DNA from: Thinopyrum elongatum
Lineage: Eukaryota > Streptophyta > Magnoliopsida > Poales > Poaceae
DNA: 64,000 nt
Direction of reading: 5' to 3'
Assembly (NCBI GenBank): GCA_011799875.1
Contig: CM022303.1
Location: 297,240,362-297,304,361, forward strand
Shown: positions 54,782-64,000 of the stretch, one piece after another
Layout: each line of letters opens with the position of its first letter
How positions within the stretch are numbered: position 1 is the first letter of the stretch
The notes under the pieces: model-generated
Databases searched by the model: none
What the model was told of the DNA's origin: nothing
The model's input: the letters and a program-made list of their open reading frames with translations, nothing else
Position numbers and translations under genes: made by a program

Positions 54782-56677
54782 CGCCGCCACCGTTGCGTGA
54801 TCTTCCCGGCCGCCACCGGAGAAGAAGGGTAAGGTTTCGGGCATGAAGCGAAGAAGGCTCCTACGAAAAGGCCGGCGACTTCATCCTCTCCCTCCGCCCC
54901 GGCAAGAGGTACCCCGATGATGCCCTTCAATGGCGCTGCTTCTACCGCAAGCGAGGTGTTCGCGAAATGGCCAGAAGGTATGCTTCTTTGATTTCTTCTA
55001 CTTGCTTCGCTTTTCGCCATTGCGGTAGCTCGTGACTTGATGACAGTCACTGTAGCGCCGGTTCAAATGATGCCACTGCCGAGTTCATCAACTTGTTGGA
55101 CACCAACACCGTCGACATCGATCAAGCCCCGATCGCTGATTTTGATACAATGAAATGGATGGTGGCGTGGATGGTCACGATCGTGAAGATGAGGTGGAGG
55201 AGATAGACGAGGGGGTGTATGACCAAGCGCAAGCAAAAAAGGCGCGAGATCGAAGAACTACATGTTGTTCGAAGACCAAATCTTGATCAAGGCTTGGAGT
55301 GCGGTGTCTCTTGATGCGTACACCGGCACATCTCAAACCGCCAAGAGGTATTGGCAAAGGATCGAAGATCAATACTTCTGCATGATGGCAAGGTATCCCA
55401 ATAGGACTCCACGCACCTTTCGGTCACTCCAAGGTCGTTGGGACGTGATCAAGCCGATTTGTAGCCGTTGGGCTGCTTGCTTGGAACAAGTTCGCAATGC
55501 ACCTTCAAGTGGAACCGTGGAATCCGACTATGTGAGTTTGTTTTCACGTCCCAAGTTGTGCAAATCATTTGTAGCATTTGAAGTGATTGCATCATTTGAC
55601 ATTGTTTTAGTTGTGTAGGACAAAATTGCCCAACAAAGATACAAAGACATGGAAGCTTCCGAAGGCAAATTATTTAAACTAGAGCATTGTTGGGAATTGC
55701 TAAAAGAGTGTGAGAAGTGGAAGTTGATTGAGAAAGAATCCCCACCGAAGAGAGGTTCACTTACGAACATGGATGATGATGACCCACGAAACTTGAACAA
55801 GCCCGATGGAGACAAGAAGACAAGGGAAAGATCAAGAGGGAACACGAGGCATCGAGCTTGCGGGACAAGATAGATGCCATGGTGCAATCAAATGAGTTGA
55901 TGTTGGCGAAGACATCGGAGGCAAAGAAAGAGTTGGCTGAGAAGAAGGCACGAGAGAAGCAAGAGAAGTGGCAATTGCTCAAGGACGAGGGGCTACGCAA
56001 CGCGGCCATTGAGGAGGGAAGAGTCTTTGCCAATGAGACCAAAGCCATGACCAAGCTTCTTGCCGAGGAGAAGAGGATCATGACATTGAACCGCGATGAC
56101 ATGGACGACATCACCAAAGAATGGCATGATATGGCAAGGAGAGACATCTTGAAGAGGAGGATGCTAGCGGCGGCCGGTGGGTGTTTCGGTGTCGGTGATG
56201 TTTTCCCATCAGGAGTTGGAACCAGTGCCGCTGATGCTTTCAGTGCGCCCGGCGATGCTTTCGGTGCCGGAGTTGAAACAAGTGCCGGTGATGGACTCGG
56301 AGGCGGCGATGGCATCGATGGCGGTGGTGCGGAGTGAAGATCATGACGACAGGTGAAACCCGACCAAGATGATGATGGACGTGGTCGTTGCTTTTGCATG
56401 AAGTCCTTTTACGTTTGTCGTGGAAAACTATACTTTTATTTGCGCTCGAACTATGTTTTATTCTTCAAATTTGAACTCAATCGTCGGAATCGTTGTCAAA
56501 TTGGCTAATTTGGGGTTTTCGGTTTGCGGGCCGACGCGGGCTGCGGCGAGCAGACCCCGCGTAGCCGACCCGTAAAACAGCATATTACGCAACCCGCGTC
56601 GGCCCGTAAAACCATTTTTCGCAAACTGTAAACAAGTTTTATGAGTCGGCGTTTTACGAGGTCTGCTAGAGATGGTC
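54782..56677 (+). mobile_element. PIF/Harbinger remnant, cut at its left by element C
   Basis: The right end, read inward, is AGACCATCTCTAGCAGACC followed by GCGGGCC-rich DNA, as in PIF/Harbinger elements of grasses, and is followed by a TAA target trinucleotide (56678-56680). The left end is missing where the LTR of element C begins. It contains a broken Myb/SANT-like gene. No DDE transposase is visible in the remaining part. Confidence 0.6.
54790..56337 (+). pseudogene. Myb/SANT-like (Harbinger ORF1 or NAM-associated type) gene, broken
   Basis: Exon-like pieces read in changing frames. A Pro/Ser N-terminal piece (54830-54980) ends at a GTATGC donor. After an AG acceptor at about 55054 comes an acidic linker, with a frameshift near 55225. 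The Myb/SANT-like domain (55265-55530) follows, with LIKAWSAVSLDA, RYWQRIEDQYF and LQGRWDVIKPICSRW. Then a GTGAGT intron (55531 to about 55618), a coiled-coil exon (KLEHCWELLKECEKWK), another frameshift near 55820, and a charged helical and Gly-rich C-terminus ending at 56337. Such proteins bind DNA and act with Harbinger transposases; related host genes exist. At least two frameshifts make it a pseudogene. Confidence 0.65.
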
Positions 56678-56680
56678 TAA

Positions 56681-57795
56681 GCTTGTTGATAACGGAAATA
56701 AGGCCTATTTTGGTGATGCATGGAGGCCACGCATCCGGTGATTTTGACCGCTCATCCTAGTTCGTCTTCTCAATAATGAAAATAGGTTGAGAGAATGCAA
56801 GTTGAAGTTACTTTTTTTTTTGCGAAAAGTTGGAGTTACTTGAAATTTTGAAGTCATGACCACCGAGGGGTGGACAGAATGAACCGAGTCTCACTAGGCA
56901 GAGATAGTACCTTTTTTTTTGTCGGGTAACAGGGAGATTATATTCAAGACCGGCAACACGCAATTGTCCAGTTCCAAGTGCATGCTCGTTTCCTTGGTCT
57001 CGACCCCAAACAAAGCCATGCTTGCAGCTGGCGTACGTTCCAATCAAGTTAGACAATCTAGGCCTCTAGGGGATTAGTTTACGCAATTACGCTTTGTTCA
57101 TATGCTAATGCGTCCCGGCAGTTGTTTCGGTTGACGTGCACGCATGACCACCGCCAGCTCCACGATCATTGCTACACCGGGGCAGACCATACGCAATGGG
57201 CCAGAGGGGATTAAGTTGTCTTGAGCAAGAAATGCAAACGTGATGACCACGATGTTGGGAATTAGGGTGCAATTAAGTTGATCTACTGACCACCATGTTA
57301 ATAATTGCGACACGGCCAGGCCATATGCAATGGCCTAGAGGACTCAAGTTGCTTTGAAAAAGAAAACAAACGTGGTGACCATAATGTTGGGAATTAGTGT
57401 GCAATTAAGTTGATCTACTATTGTATCCCCACATAAAAGAAGTTGATCTATTGTAGCAGCAGAATGTACAACAAGAAGTTCGACCGTGTCTTTGATTGAC
57501 GACTAAAATCACGATATCTATATATGTAAGTTGACTGAATTTGCAATTTGAGTAAGCTGATTTTATGACAGGAGAAGTGGACGAAGAAAGCTAGAGGGAG
57601 AAGAAAGAAGGTGAACCCTTGAATCTTTAATCCAATGACTCAGAAAATTGATGACTTATCCAAAATAAATTTTCAGACGGCTTACATATAGCTGGTCCCA
57701 ACAAAAATAGTCAAATAGTAGTTTAATGGTCATCTCTCCTTTATTTTTGAGGCTTAGGGTCAATTTCTGTCGAACCATATATCTAGTTGTATCTA
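56681..57795. other. Intergenic host-like DNA
   Basis: No credible gene. It contains a tandem duplication of roughly 115-140 bp: 57176-57290 aligns to about 57313-57420 (GTGCAATTAAGTTGATCTAC and GATGTTGGGAATTAG are shared). Confidence 0.5.
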
Positions 57796-58032
57796 CTTCC
57801 TCCGTTTTATAATGTAGTGCATTCACACTTTTCGAGATTTAACTTTGATCATAAATTTAACCAACATGATCGACTGTGACGGAAGCATGACATATACCTT
57901 TGAATTCGTATTCGAAAGAAGCTTTCAAATGTATAATTTTTTAGTAAAATGATTTATGGATTATTGGTCTAATTTATGGTCAAAGTTGAATCTCAAAAGG
58001 CGTGGACGTGCTACATTATGGAATGTAGGGAG
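57796..58032. mobile_element. Stowaway-like MITE (237 bp)
   Basis: The ends CTTCCTCCGTTTTATAATG and, inward from the right, CTCCCTACATTCCATAATG are flanked by TA on both sides. The interior is AT-rich. Confidence 0.75.
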
Positions 58033-59503
58033 TAATATAATTGATTTAATATAAACTAGGTCCGGAATCATGGATTCCGGTATCCAAAAGACAAACGGGG
58101 CTTTGTCAGAGTCCGGACATGCACTTAACTAATCACATGCATGGTCCTTCTCTTCTCTTCCCTCCCAACCACACATGCATGGTCCCCTCTTCTCTCTCTC
58201 CTCCCAACGAACACTAAATCACAAATATCTCACCACATACATGGTCTTTACCTATTCTCCTTCCAACCGGATACTATATGACTAGTATTGGATGACTCCC
58301 TCCCGCGTCATTTCTGCGTACCACGTACCATGTCCGGATAAAAAAAAGACATATACAGGAGAAATTTGCGGGTCAGCTTTGGAGATACCCTTAGTTGGCC
58401 AGCATGGCAAATCCGTCTCGGTTTATTTTTTTTCCAGAACATTGCCGTGCTTGTAAATTAAATTTGCGCGCCAATATAAATTGTCAGAAAAAACGTCGAA
58501 TTTGCCATGCCTAAAAATTAGTGTTTTCGTGAAACAAACACAAAATGGGAGAAGTCCAACTTTAGAACACGATATGCCTAAGTGTACCCATTCCCATATA
58601 AATCTTTCTTCTTTTGTCTTTTTTCTAATCTTCCGAATCTCTTTATATTAACCCATTTGCTTTTTGCTTGATAAGCTTGCCGAGTTTTGACGCGTACTAA
58701 ACTCAGGTAACTTCCACAACTCAGTTTTGATAGTCAAAAAAAGAATGACCAAATGATAATGGGATTGCTAAATTTTAGTTGACTGGGACTTGACAAAGCC
58801 TTAGTCAATGTTATATTCGTGAGATCTTACGTGAGGGTCTGTGCATAATTTTTTTTTTTTACGACCGAGGTCCAACCACATCCAAATGAAATGGGCATTC
58901 TAAATTGCGTCATTTGCATGCTCAAGAGAAGGAGCGATCCTTAGACTTCGGAGCCGGCGCACCACCGCACAGGCATGTGAAGTGCAGCGCAGCGCGGCGG
59001 TCTCGATTAGTTTTCCACCGGCCACGACCACCGCACGCCACCGCCGCGCACCGGAAAACGTTGCTCATATTGCGGGCGCCACCTTTTCATTCCGCGGTGA
59101 TGCGGTGCGAAAACGCTTTTGGACGCTCGCGCGTTGGAGCGCGCGATTGACCCAGCTTTCTCCTCTTACCATATTTCCTCTGCCCCCCTATTTCAACGGA
59201 TGAGGCCCGGTGTGGGAAAAGCTTAAAAAGGAAAGCACGCTCTGTCGGAAACCGAGCGTCTCAACGCGCGAGCGCGTAATAACGAACCACTGAAGCTCAA
59301 GTCCATTTCTAAACGGGTATACGTGTCACGACCTAGCAGAGTCCACGGCGATCATCACCATCCATCCCGCAGGTTCTCCTCTGCTGTCGACTGAGCTACC
59401 AGATACACGTCGGCGCACACGCGGGCTCCAATCATCCCATTTCTATCCGTGCCGACCAGGCAGTACGCGAGTATTCTCATCCACCCGTATACATTTGGAG
59501 ACC
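58033..59503. other. Intergenic DNA and upstream region of the F-box gene
   Basis: AT-rich at first, with repeated CACATGCATGGTCC-like phrases at 58130-58250, then a GC-rich stretch from 58930. The short ORFs at 58905-59203 have no domain support and are not called. Confidence 0.45.
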
Positions 59504-59511
59504 TATTTATA
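59504..59511 (+). promoter_or_regulatory. TATA box of the F-box gene
   Basis: TATTTATA, 154 nt before the start codon. A CA-rich leader with CATCCATCGTCGTC follows, plausible as 5' UTR. Confidence 0.6.
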
Positions 59512-59664
59512 GCCCATCCCTTCTAATCTTAGCACTACATCCCATCTACATCCATCGTCGTCATTCTTATCTGAAACTTCCTACTGCTGTTTCTTCCTCC
59601 GATTCCCTCTACTCGGTCTGTATATTCAGTAAAGAGCGCACTGTACGTGTCAAGAAGAATATAT

Positions 59665-60795
59665 ATGGCGATCCTCAAGAGCTGTTCCATCGACAGCGAC
59701 GCGAGTGCCACGGGCTATGCTCCGAAAGAGATCGACCTGGGCGACGACGTGCTCGCCGAGATCATCCTGCGGCTGCCCCTGGACTCCGTCGCGCGTTCCA
59801 GGTGCGTCTCCAAGAACTGGTGCGCCGCCATCGCCGACGGCTACCTCCGTCGCCGGCTCCCCCTGCACATGTCCATGATCTGCTTCCCCGACGACGACGG
59901 CGCCCTTGGCGGCGGTGGCGGCAGGCCCGTGTACGCGTGCGCCGGCGAGGGCCGGCGGCTCGAGGCCCGGGACCTCGGCTTCTTCCCGCTGCACGACAGC
60001 GTCATCTTCTGCGACGGGTGCAACGGCCTGCTCCTCTGCCGCGCCCCCGGCGCGCCGGAGTTCTACGTCGTGAGCCCGGTGACCAGGAGCTGGGTGGCGC
60101 TCCCGAGGCCGGCCAAGGAGGCGCGGCTCTCCGTGCTGGCGTTCGACCCGCTCGGCGGGCAGCACTACCACGTGATCAACTTCACCGGGTGGCGCGACCA
60201 CGGCGCGGCGGTGGAGGTGTTCTCGTCGGAGACGCGGGCGTGGGCCGCGCACGACGTGGAGTTCGGCGGCGTCCCGGCGGGCTCCCTCTCCGGCTCGGTG
60301 CACTGCCACGGCGGCGCTGTGTACTTCCTCGCCTCCGACCCGGACTGTGTCGTCCGCATGGACCTCTCCGCCGGGCTCGCGTGCACGGTCATCGACCTCC
60401 CCGAGCCGGCGGACGGAGACAGCCGCGTCGCGCACTCCGGCGGCCGGCTGCACTACTTCTGCAGCGACGGAGGGCTACTCAAAGTCTGGTCGCTCCAGGA
60501 CGACCGCCCGCGCCAGCGGTGGCGCCTGAAGCACGCCGTGAGAGTCGGCGACGTCGTGGACGGCGGCGGTGGCGAGGTGAGGTTCCTGGCGATGCACCCG
60601 GAGAACCAGGCGGTGGTGTACATATGGTCGCCGTGGAAGGTCGTCGAGTACGACCTGGGCAAGCGAGAGATCACCGGCGCGGCGTGGGAGTTCAGCAAGG
60701 GCGCGAGGAACCGTGTCGTCAAGACGTGGCTTGTCCCGTCCTCGTGCTACCTTTCGGATTGCTTTGCGGACGATGGTCCGGTAGTGGCGCGCTGA
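59665..60795 (+). CDS. F-box protein (376 aa), single exon
   Basis: An intact host gene, strongly GC-rich at third positions as in many grass genes. I use the first ATG at 59665. The F-box spans about residues 24-65 (LGDDVLAEIILRLPLDSVAR, CVSKNWCAAIADGYL), with the conserved LP and the Trp near its end. It would bind SKP1 in an SCF ubiquitin ligase. The rest is an F-box-associated-type region of beta-strand repeats: CNGLLLCR, PVTRSWVALPRP, HYHVINF, VEVFSSETRAW, GSVHCHGGAVYFLA and VVEYDLGKREI, which would form the substrate-binding face. No Kelch or LRR consensus is clear. The substrate is unknown. No damage is seen. Long frames on the other strand and in frame 3 are shadows of the high GC. 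Confidence 0.9.
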   Translation: MAILKSCSIDSDASATGYAPKEIDLGDDVLAEIILRLPLDSVARSRCVSKNWCAAIADGYLRRRLPLHMSMICFPDDDGALGGGGGRPVYACAGEGRRLEARDLGFFPLHDSVIFCDGCNGLLLCRAPGAPEFYVVSPVTRSWVALPRPAKEARLSVLAFDPLGGQHYHVINFTGWRDHGAAVEVFSSETRAWAAHDVEFGGVPAGSLSGSVHCHGGAVYFLASDPDCVVRMDLSAGLACTVIDLPEPADGDSRVAHSGGRLHYFCSDGGLLKVWSLQDDRPRQRWRLKHAVRVGDVVDGGGGEVRFLAMHPENQAVVYIWSPWKVVEYDLGKREITGAAWEFSKGARNRVVKTWLVPSSCYLSDCFADDGPVVAR

Positions 60796-61002
60796 ATTGA
60801 TCAGGGGTGGGTATGGAACGGTGAGGTCTGAACTCGTGCCTAACCCATAGAACCGAGATGGAATGAATCGCTCCATGGGTTGATGCACACTGGACCCAGC
60901 GATCCGATGGTTAACGTGGCTCTCCATTTTCTTCCTTTTTTTTTCTCTCTTATTTGTAAATATGTTTTATATTAGATAGGATCATTTTTTTAACACAGTA
61001 CA
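60796..61002. other. 3' flank of the F-box gene
   Basis: Probably 3' UTR and flank; no clear poly(A) signal. Confidence 0.3.
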
Positions 61003-61392
61003 ATCAAAGTCTAGAACTTCTACTATTAATCAAAGTCTAGAACTTCTACTATTAGGCCCTTCCTATCATTCCACAATCCGAAGGAAAAAGAGTATCCTAT
61101 GAAGGAAATCGTGAACAATCCGAAGGAAAAAGAGTATCCTATGGAGGGAATCGTGAACAATGGTAGGTTGAGATACGACTATCCTTCCAAACATCTAGTA
61201 GAACAATCTGATATATGCTTCAAGCGATTTTTTTCCTTCTCCTCGGCGAGGACAAACTCTCCTCTTCGACTTTGACGGCTAGCCCGTGGATTCGCCTCTT
61301 CTCTGCATATTACTTCGGCGGTAGGGAGCAGGCGACACGAAGAGGAACGCATATTACTTCGGCGGTAGGGAGCAGGCGACACGAAGAGGAAC
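61003..61392. repeat. Three separate two-copy tandem duplications within 390 bp
   Basis: A 26-bp unit at 61003-61054 (perfect), a 42-bp unit at 61074-61157 (a few changes), and a 44-bp unit at 61305-61392 (perfect). The units are unrelated to each other. Confidence 0.9.
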
Positions 61393-62330
61393 CCCCGTGC
61401 CTTCGCACCGGCTTCGTCGCATAGAAGTTTATGTTAAGAGTTTTTCTTCTTGCAAGTGTGGCGCTTGAATGGATGATGGTGCTTTTTTTTAGTTTGTCTT
61501 TCGGTCTTTTAACTTCTCAGGCTTTCACTTCTCAGATAAAGTGTGGGGCTTTAATAGATGATGGCGCTTGTCTTTCGGGCTTTGAGTTTCCATACGAGGC
61601 GTAGGATGAAATGGATCCGCTTCAACCGTCATCCTTGCCCACTGCTCATTCTGTCCTTTATCTCATTCGTGAGGGAGTTTCGAGCTTATTCTGTCTTCTA
61701 TTTGTTGGGAAGTTTCGAGCTCAGGTACGGATAGAGAAGGGGAATTTTGCAAAGTTAGACAAAGGAATGGGCATAGCAATGGGCTAATGCTCCCAGGTTG
61801 ATGCAATATATTCCACCGGCTCAACTGAAAAGTGCGAAGTTACCAACTATCATAGGGGCATCAACCAAAATGCCTAATGGATTCAATACAAGGATTGGTA
61901 GTTAGTTGCCTCTATTGGTTTTTGGTTTACTTTCTTCTGTGCATTCATGAAAAGCTAGTATGCTCATGAAAATCCTTTAAAGAAACTACTCGCTAACAAG
62001 ACGGACTTCTTCCTCTGGCTCTGTCAGGCTATGCTGCTCACCTAAATCGGTATCAATAACATCTTTCGTACTTCTACCTCTCATTGGAATGAGAAGTTGG
62101 CTATGACAAACTAATAAGTAATAAGTTTCTCTTTCTTTCCTACCGTTCAGCGATAAATATAGCATGAAAAAAGGCTATGCGATTTCTTGTCACCCGATCC
62201 TCCTCGAATTCGTTCATCCAGATATAGTCGTAGGAGCTTAGATTCTTGTAGTCTCTCTCATTGTGCGTGCGAGATGGTAACCTTTGATGCCAGTTGTTTT
62301 ATAGATTTATTTAAGGGTACAACGACAATG
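61055..62330. other. Non-coding stretch, possible mitochondrial insertion
   Basis: No gene. The sequence style (moderate GC, no grass-repeat phrases) reminds me of plant mitochondrial intergenic DNA, but I cannot confirm it. Confidence 0.25.
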
Positions 62331-63428
62331 ACTGCGGTCTAATTGGATCTTCTCTAAAATGTTGGTTCATAAAAGAAAAAGAAATTAGAAAAAAAATCGT
62401 CTCTATAAATGGAATCGGTTTTGCGCATTGTTCAGCAATATATCTCTTGTACTATTTCGGCTCCAAAGCCACTCAAATCGAAGCTATCGGCGAGTTGTAT
62501 CTAAGAATCCAATAACATTGGACTCTCAAAACTGGCCCTTAAGTGGGACATTTTGCTTTCTAAAGTTTCATAACACCATTCGCCACATTTTTTCAGATCG
62601 CATACAAAATTTATTGACCCCTCACCCAATATTGTTGTAGCCTAGGAGTGAGCCTGATGCCTAAAAGAATTGCATTTTCCCCATCCTTTATATTAATCAA
62701 TACGATGACTTTTGTCAACGGAAAGACAAAATCTGACGTCAGATTTTTATACATGGCAAATCGAATGTTTTTCATGACAATTTATGTTGGTGCGAGAATG
62801 CCAAATTTAGTTTGCAAGCACAACAATTTCATGGTAAAAAAATAGAGTAAATTTGCCATGCTCGTCAACTAAACTTGTCATCCTCGGTAAACATAATTTG
62901 TCAACGTTCGATTTGCCGTGCTAAAAAATCTAGCGTCCCCTAAATATCAAGGTCCTTTTGTCAATACAAAGCGCATAGGCCCTACAAACTGATGGGCATC
63001 CTTTTGTTTATCTCCTTCAAAACGACACTCAATGCAATGATAAGCACGGCCTCCGTTCCCTATTATAAGATGTTCTAACTTTTTTTTCTAAATCAGAGAT
63101 ATATAGGCTCATTTCAGACTGTATATAGTATATATGAAAATATCCAAAACATTGTATAATAGTTAGTGGAAGTAAGTTTCAGGAGCACTTTTGTTACATA
63201 TAGATTTCTCTGTACAAGTGTCAGCTTGTGCAATTGTCATGCTTCTCAAGTAGTAACACAAAGTAATCTACTGGAAGTAAATATCACTTTTGTTGTTGTC
63301 GTTGTGATATTTTGTGGTGCTACATGGTCAACTGATTTCTTAGCAAACAAAAATGTTAGGTGTGCAGTTTCAAAAAAGAAACTGCAGTTTTAAAAACATG
63401 GAAGGAGTGAGGTGTATGAAGATAAATG
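62331..63428. other. Intergenic DNA, AT-rich
   Basis: No credible gene. A one-sided MITE-like phrase (CCTCCGTTCCCTATTATAAG) occurs at about 63051. Confidence 0.4.
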
Positions 63429-63720
63429 CTACTACCTCCTTTCCGGTTTATAAGACTTGCGTGTATACCTAGATCTATAATTTGACCAAAAAGTTTTATC
63501 ATTAGAAAGTACTCCCTCCGTCCCAAAATAACTGTCTCAATCTTAGTACAACTTTGTACTAGAGTTAGTACAAAGTTGATACACTTATTTTGCGACGGAG
63601 GAAGTATACGATTTGGACTTTCTAATGATATGTTTTTGTGATATATAACTTGTATTACGTTGGTCTATTTGTCAACCTAAAGATACACGCAAGCCTTATA
63701 AACAAGAAAGGAGGTAGTAG
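63429..63720. mobile_element. MITE with another MITE inside
   Basis: The outer ends CTACTACCTCCTTTCC and, read inward from the right, CTACTACCTCCTTTCTTG match for the first 15 bp. The second tier GTTTATAAGACTTGCGTGTA also pairs with the right arm. Confidence 0.8.
63512..63604. mobile_element. Inner Stowaway MITE (93 bp)
   Basis: CTCCCTCCGTCCCAAAATAA at the left, and CTTCCTCCGTCGCAAAATAA read inward from the right, flanked by TA on both sides. It splits the outer MITE. Confidence 0.85.
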
Positions 63721-64000
63721 TCAGTTTTGTCAAAGATTTTGTGTGCCTGTGGACAAGCCCAGTCTACAGGGAGGAGGCTGGCTATTTTTGGGGGCAAAGA
63801 ATCTTGTGCAGTCAGACACTTGGATAAGGTCATATTGTTTTTGCACAACCAAAAAGAGACTGGTGAATTAGTACTTCGTTATTCTACTTCGAAATTGATC
63901 ATGGCTAAAATCATTAGCGTCTTGGGACCGTTGCTACGTCAGGCCATTGGAAAAAAAATTAAAAAACAACTACTCCGACTAAAAAAAAAACCTTGTACAT

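Noticed and set aside
58905..59203. Two overlapping ORFs (81 and 73 aa) upstream of the F-box gene
   Set aside because: They overlap in two frames, with no domain and no promoter; probably GC-rich upstream DNA.
59650..60927. Long ORFs opposite and in another frame to the F-box gene (267, 332 and 150 aa)
   Set aside because: Shadows of a GC-rich gene; only the 59665 frame has an F-box and FBA-like motifs.

Overview
The window is from a large-genome grass, almost certainly a Triticeae species (wheat, Aegilops, barley or rye group). I base this on several things: nested LTR retrotransposons of Athila and chromovirus type with 1.5-3.9 kb LTRs, a 17 kb CACTA transposon, PIF/Harbinger and Stowaway debris, and one compact GC-rich single-exon host gene. 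There are no operons or bacterial features.

About 56.7 of 64 kb is nested transposable elements. The order, worked out from boundaries and target duplications, is as follows. (1) A PIF/Harbinger remnant with a broken Myb/SANT-like gene lies at 54782-56677. (2) Athila-like element C (+) sits against it; its internal region is 31317-31899 plus 52690-53208 and its 3' LTR is 53209-54781. (3) Athila-like element B (-) is inserted in C (6087-31316; tRNA-Asp primer site, gag, pol, extra ORF3). (4) A tandem, rearranged chromovirus array D (-) is also inserted in C (31900-52689), with CACTT on both sides. (5) A CACTA element (10677-27669, GGT on both sides) splits the pol gene of B. (6) A non-autonomous Athila-like element A (-, 1-6086) is inserted in the 3' LTR of B.

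The CACTA element carries long tandem arrays, several Ala/Pro-rich ORFs, a B3-domain gene whose three-exon frame is intact, and a 3'-5' exonuclease copy with a stop codon at the catalytic Glu. A segment flanked by TA microsatellites lies inside it. Array D holds four LTR copies and two internal regions, both shortened by deletions. One deletion junction contains a 13-nt filler that, with its flanking microhomology, matches 21 nt of the plant initiator tRNA-Met anticodon arm. That tRNA is the primer this element itself uses.

From about 56.7 kb to the end the DNA is host-like. It holds an intact F-box gene (59665-60795, with TATA box), MITEs (one nested in another), and a stretch with three different short tandem duplications that may be organellar DNA. 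An N gap (38357-38573) and a block of dense indels (about 48940-52130) are probably assembly artefacts.
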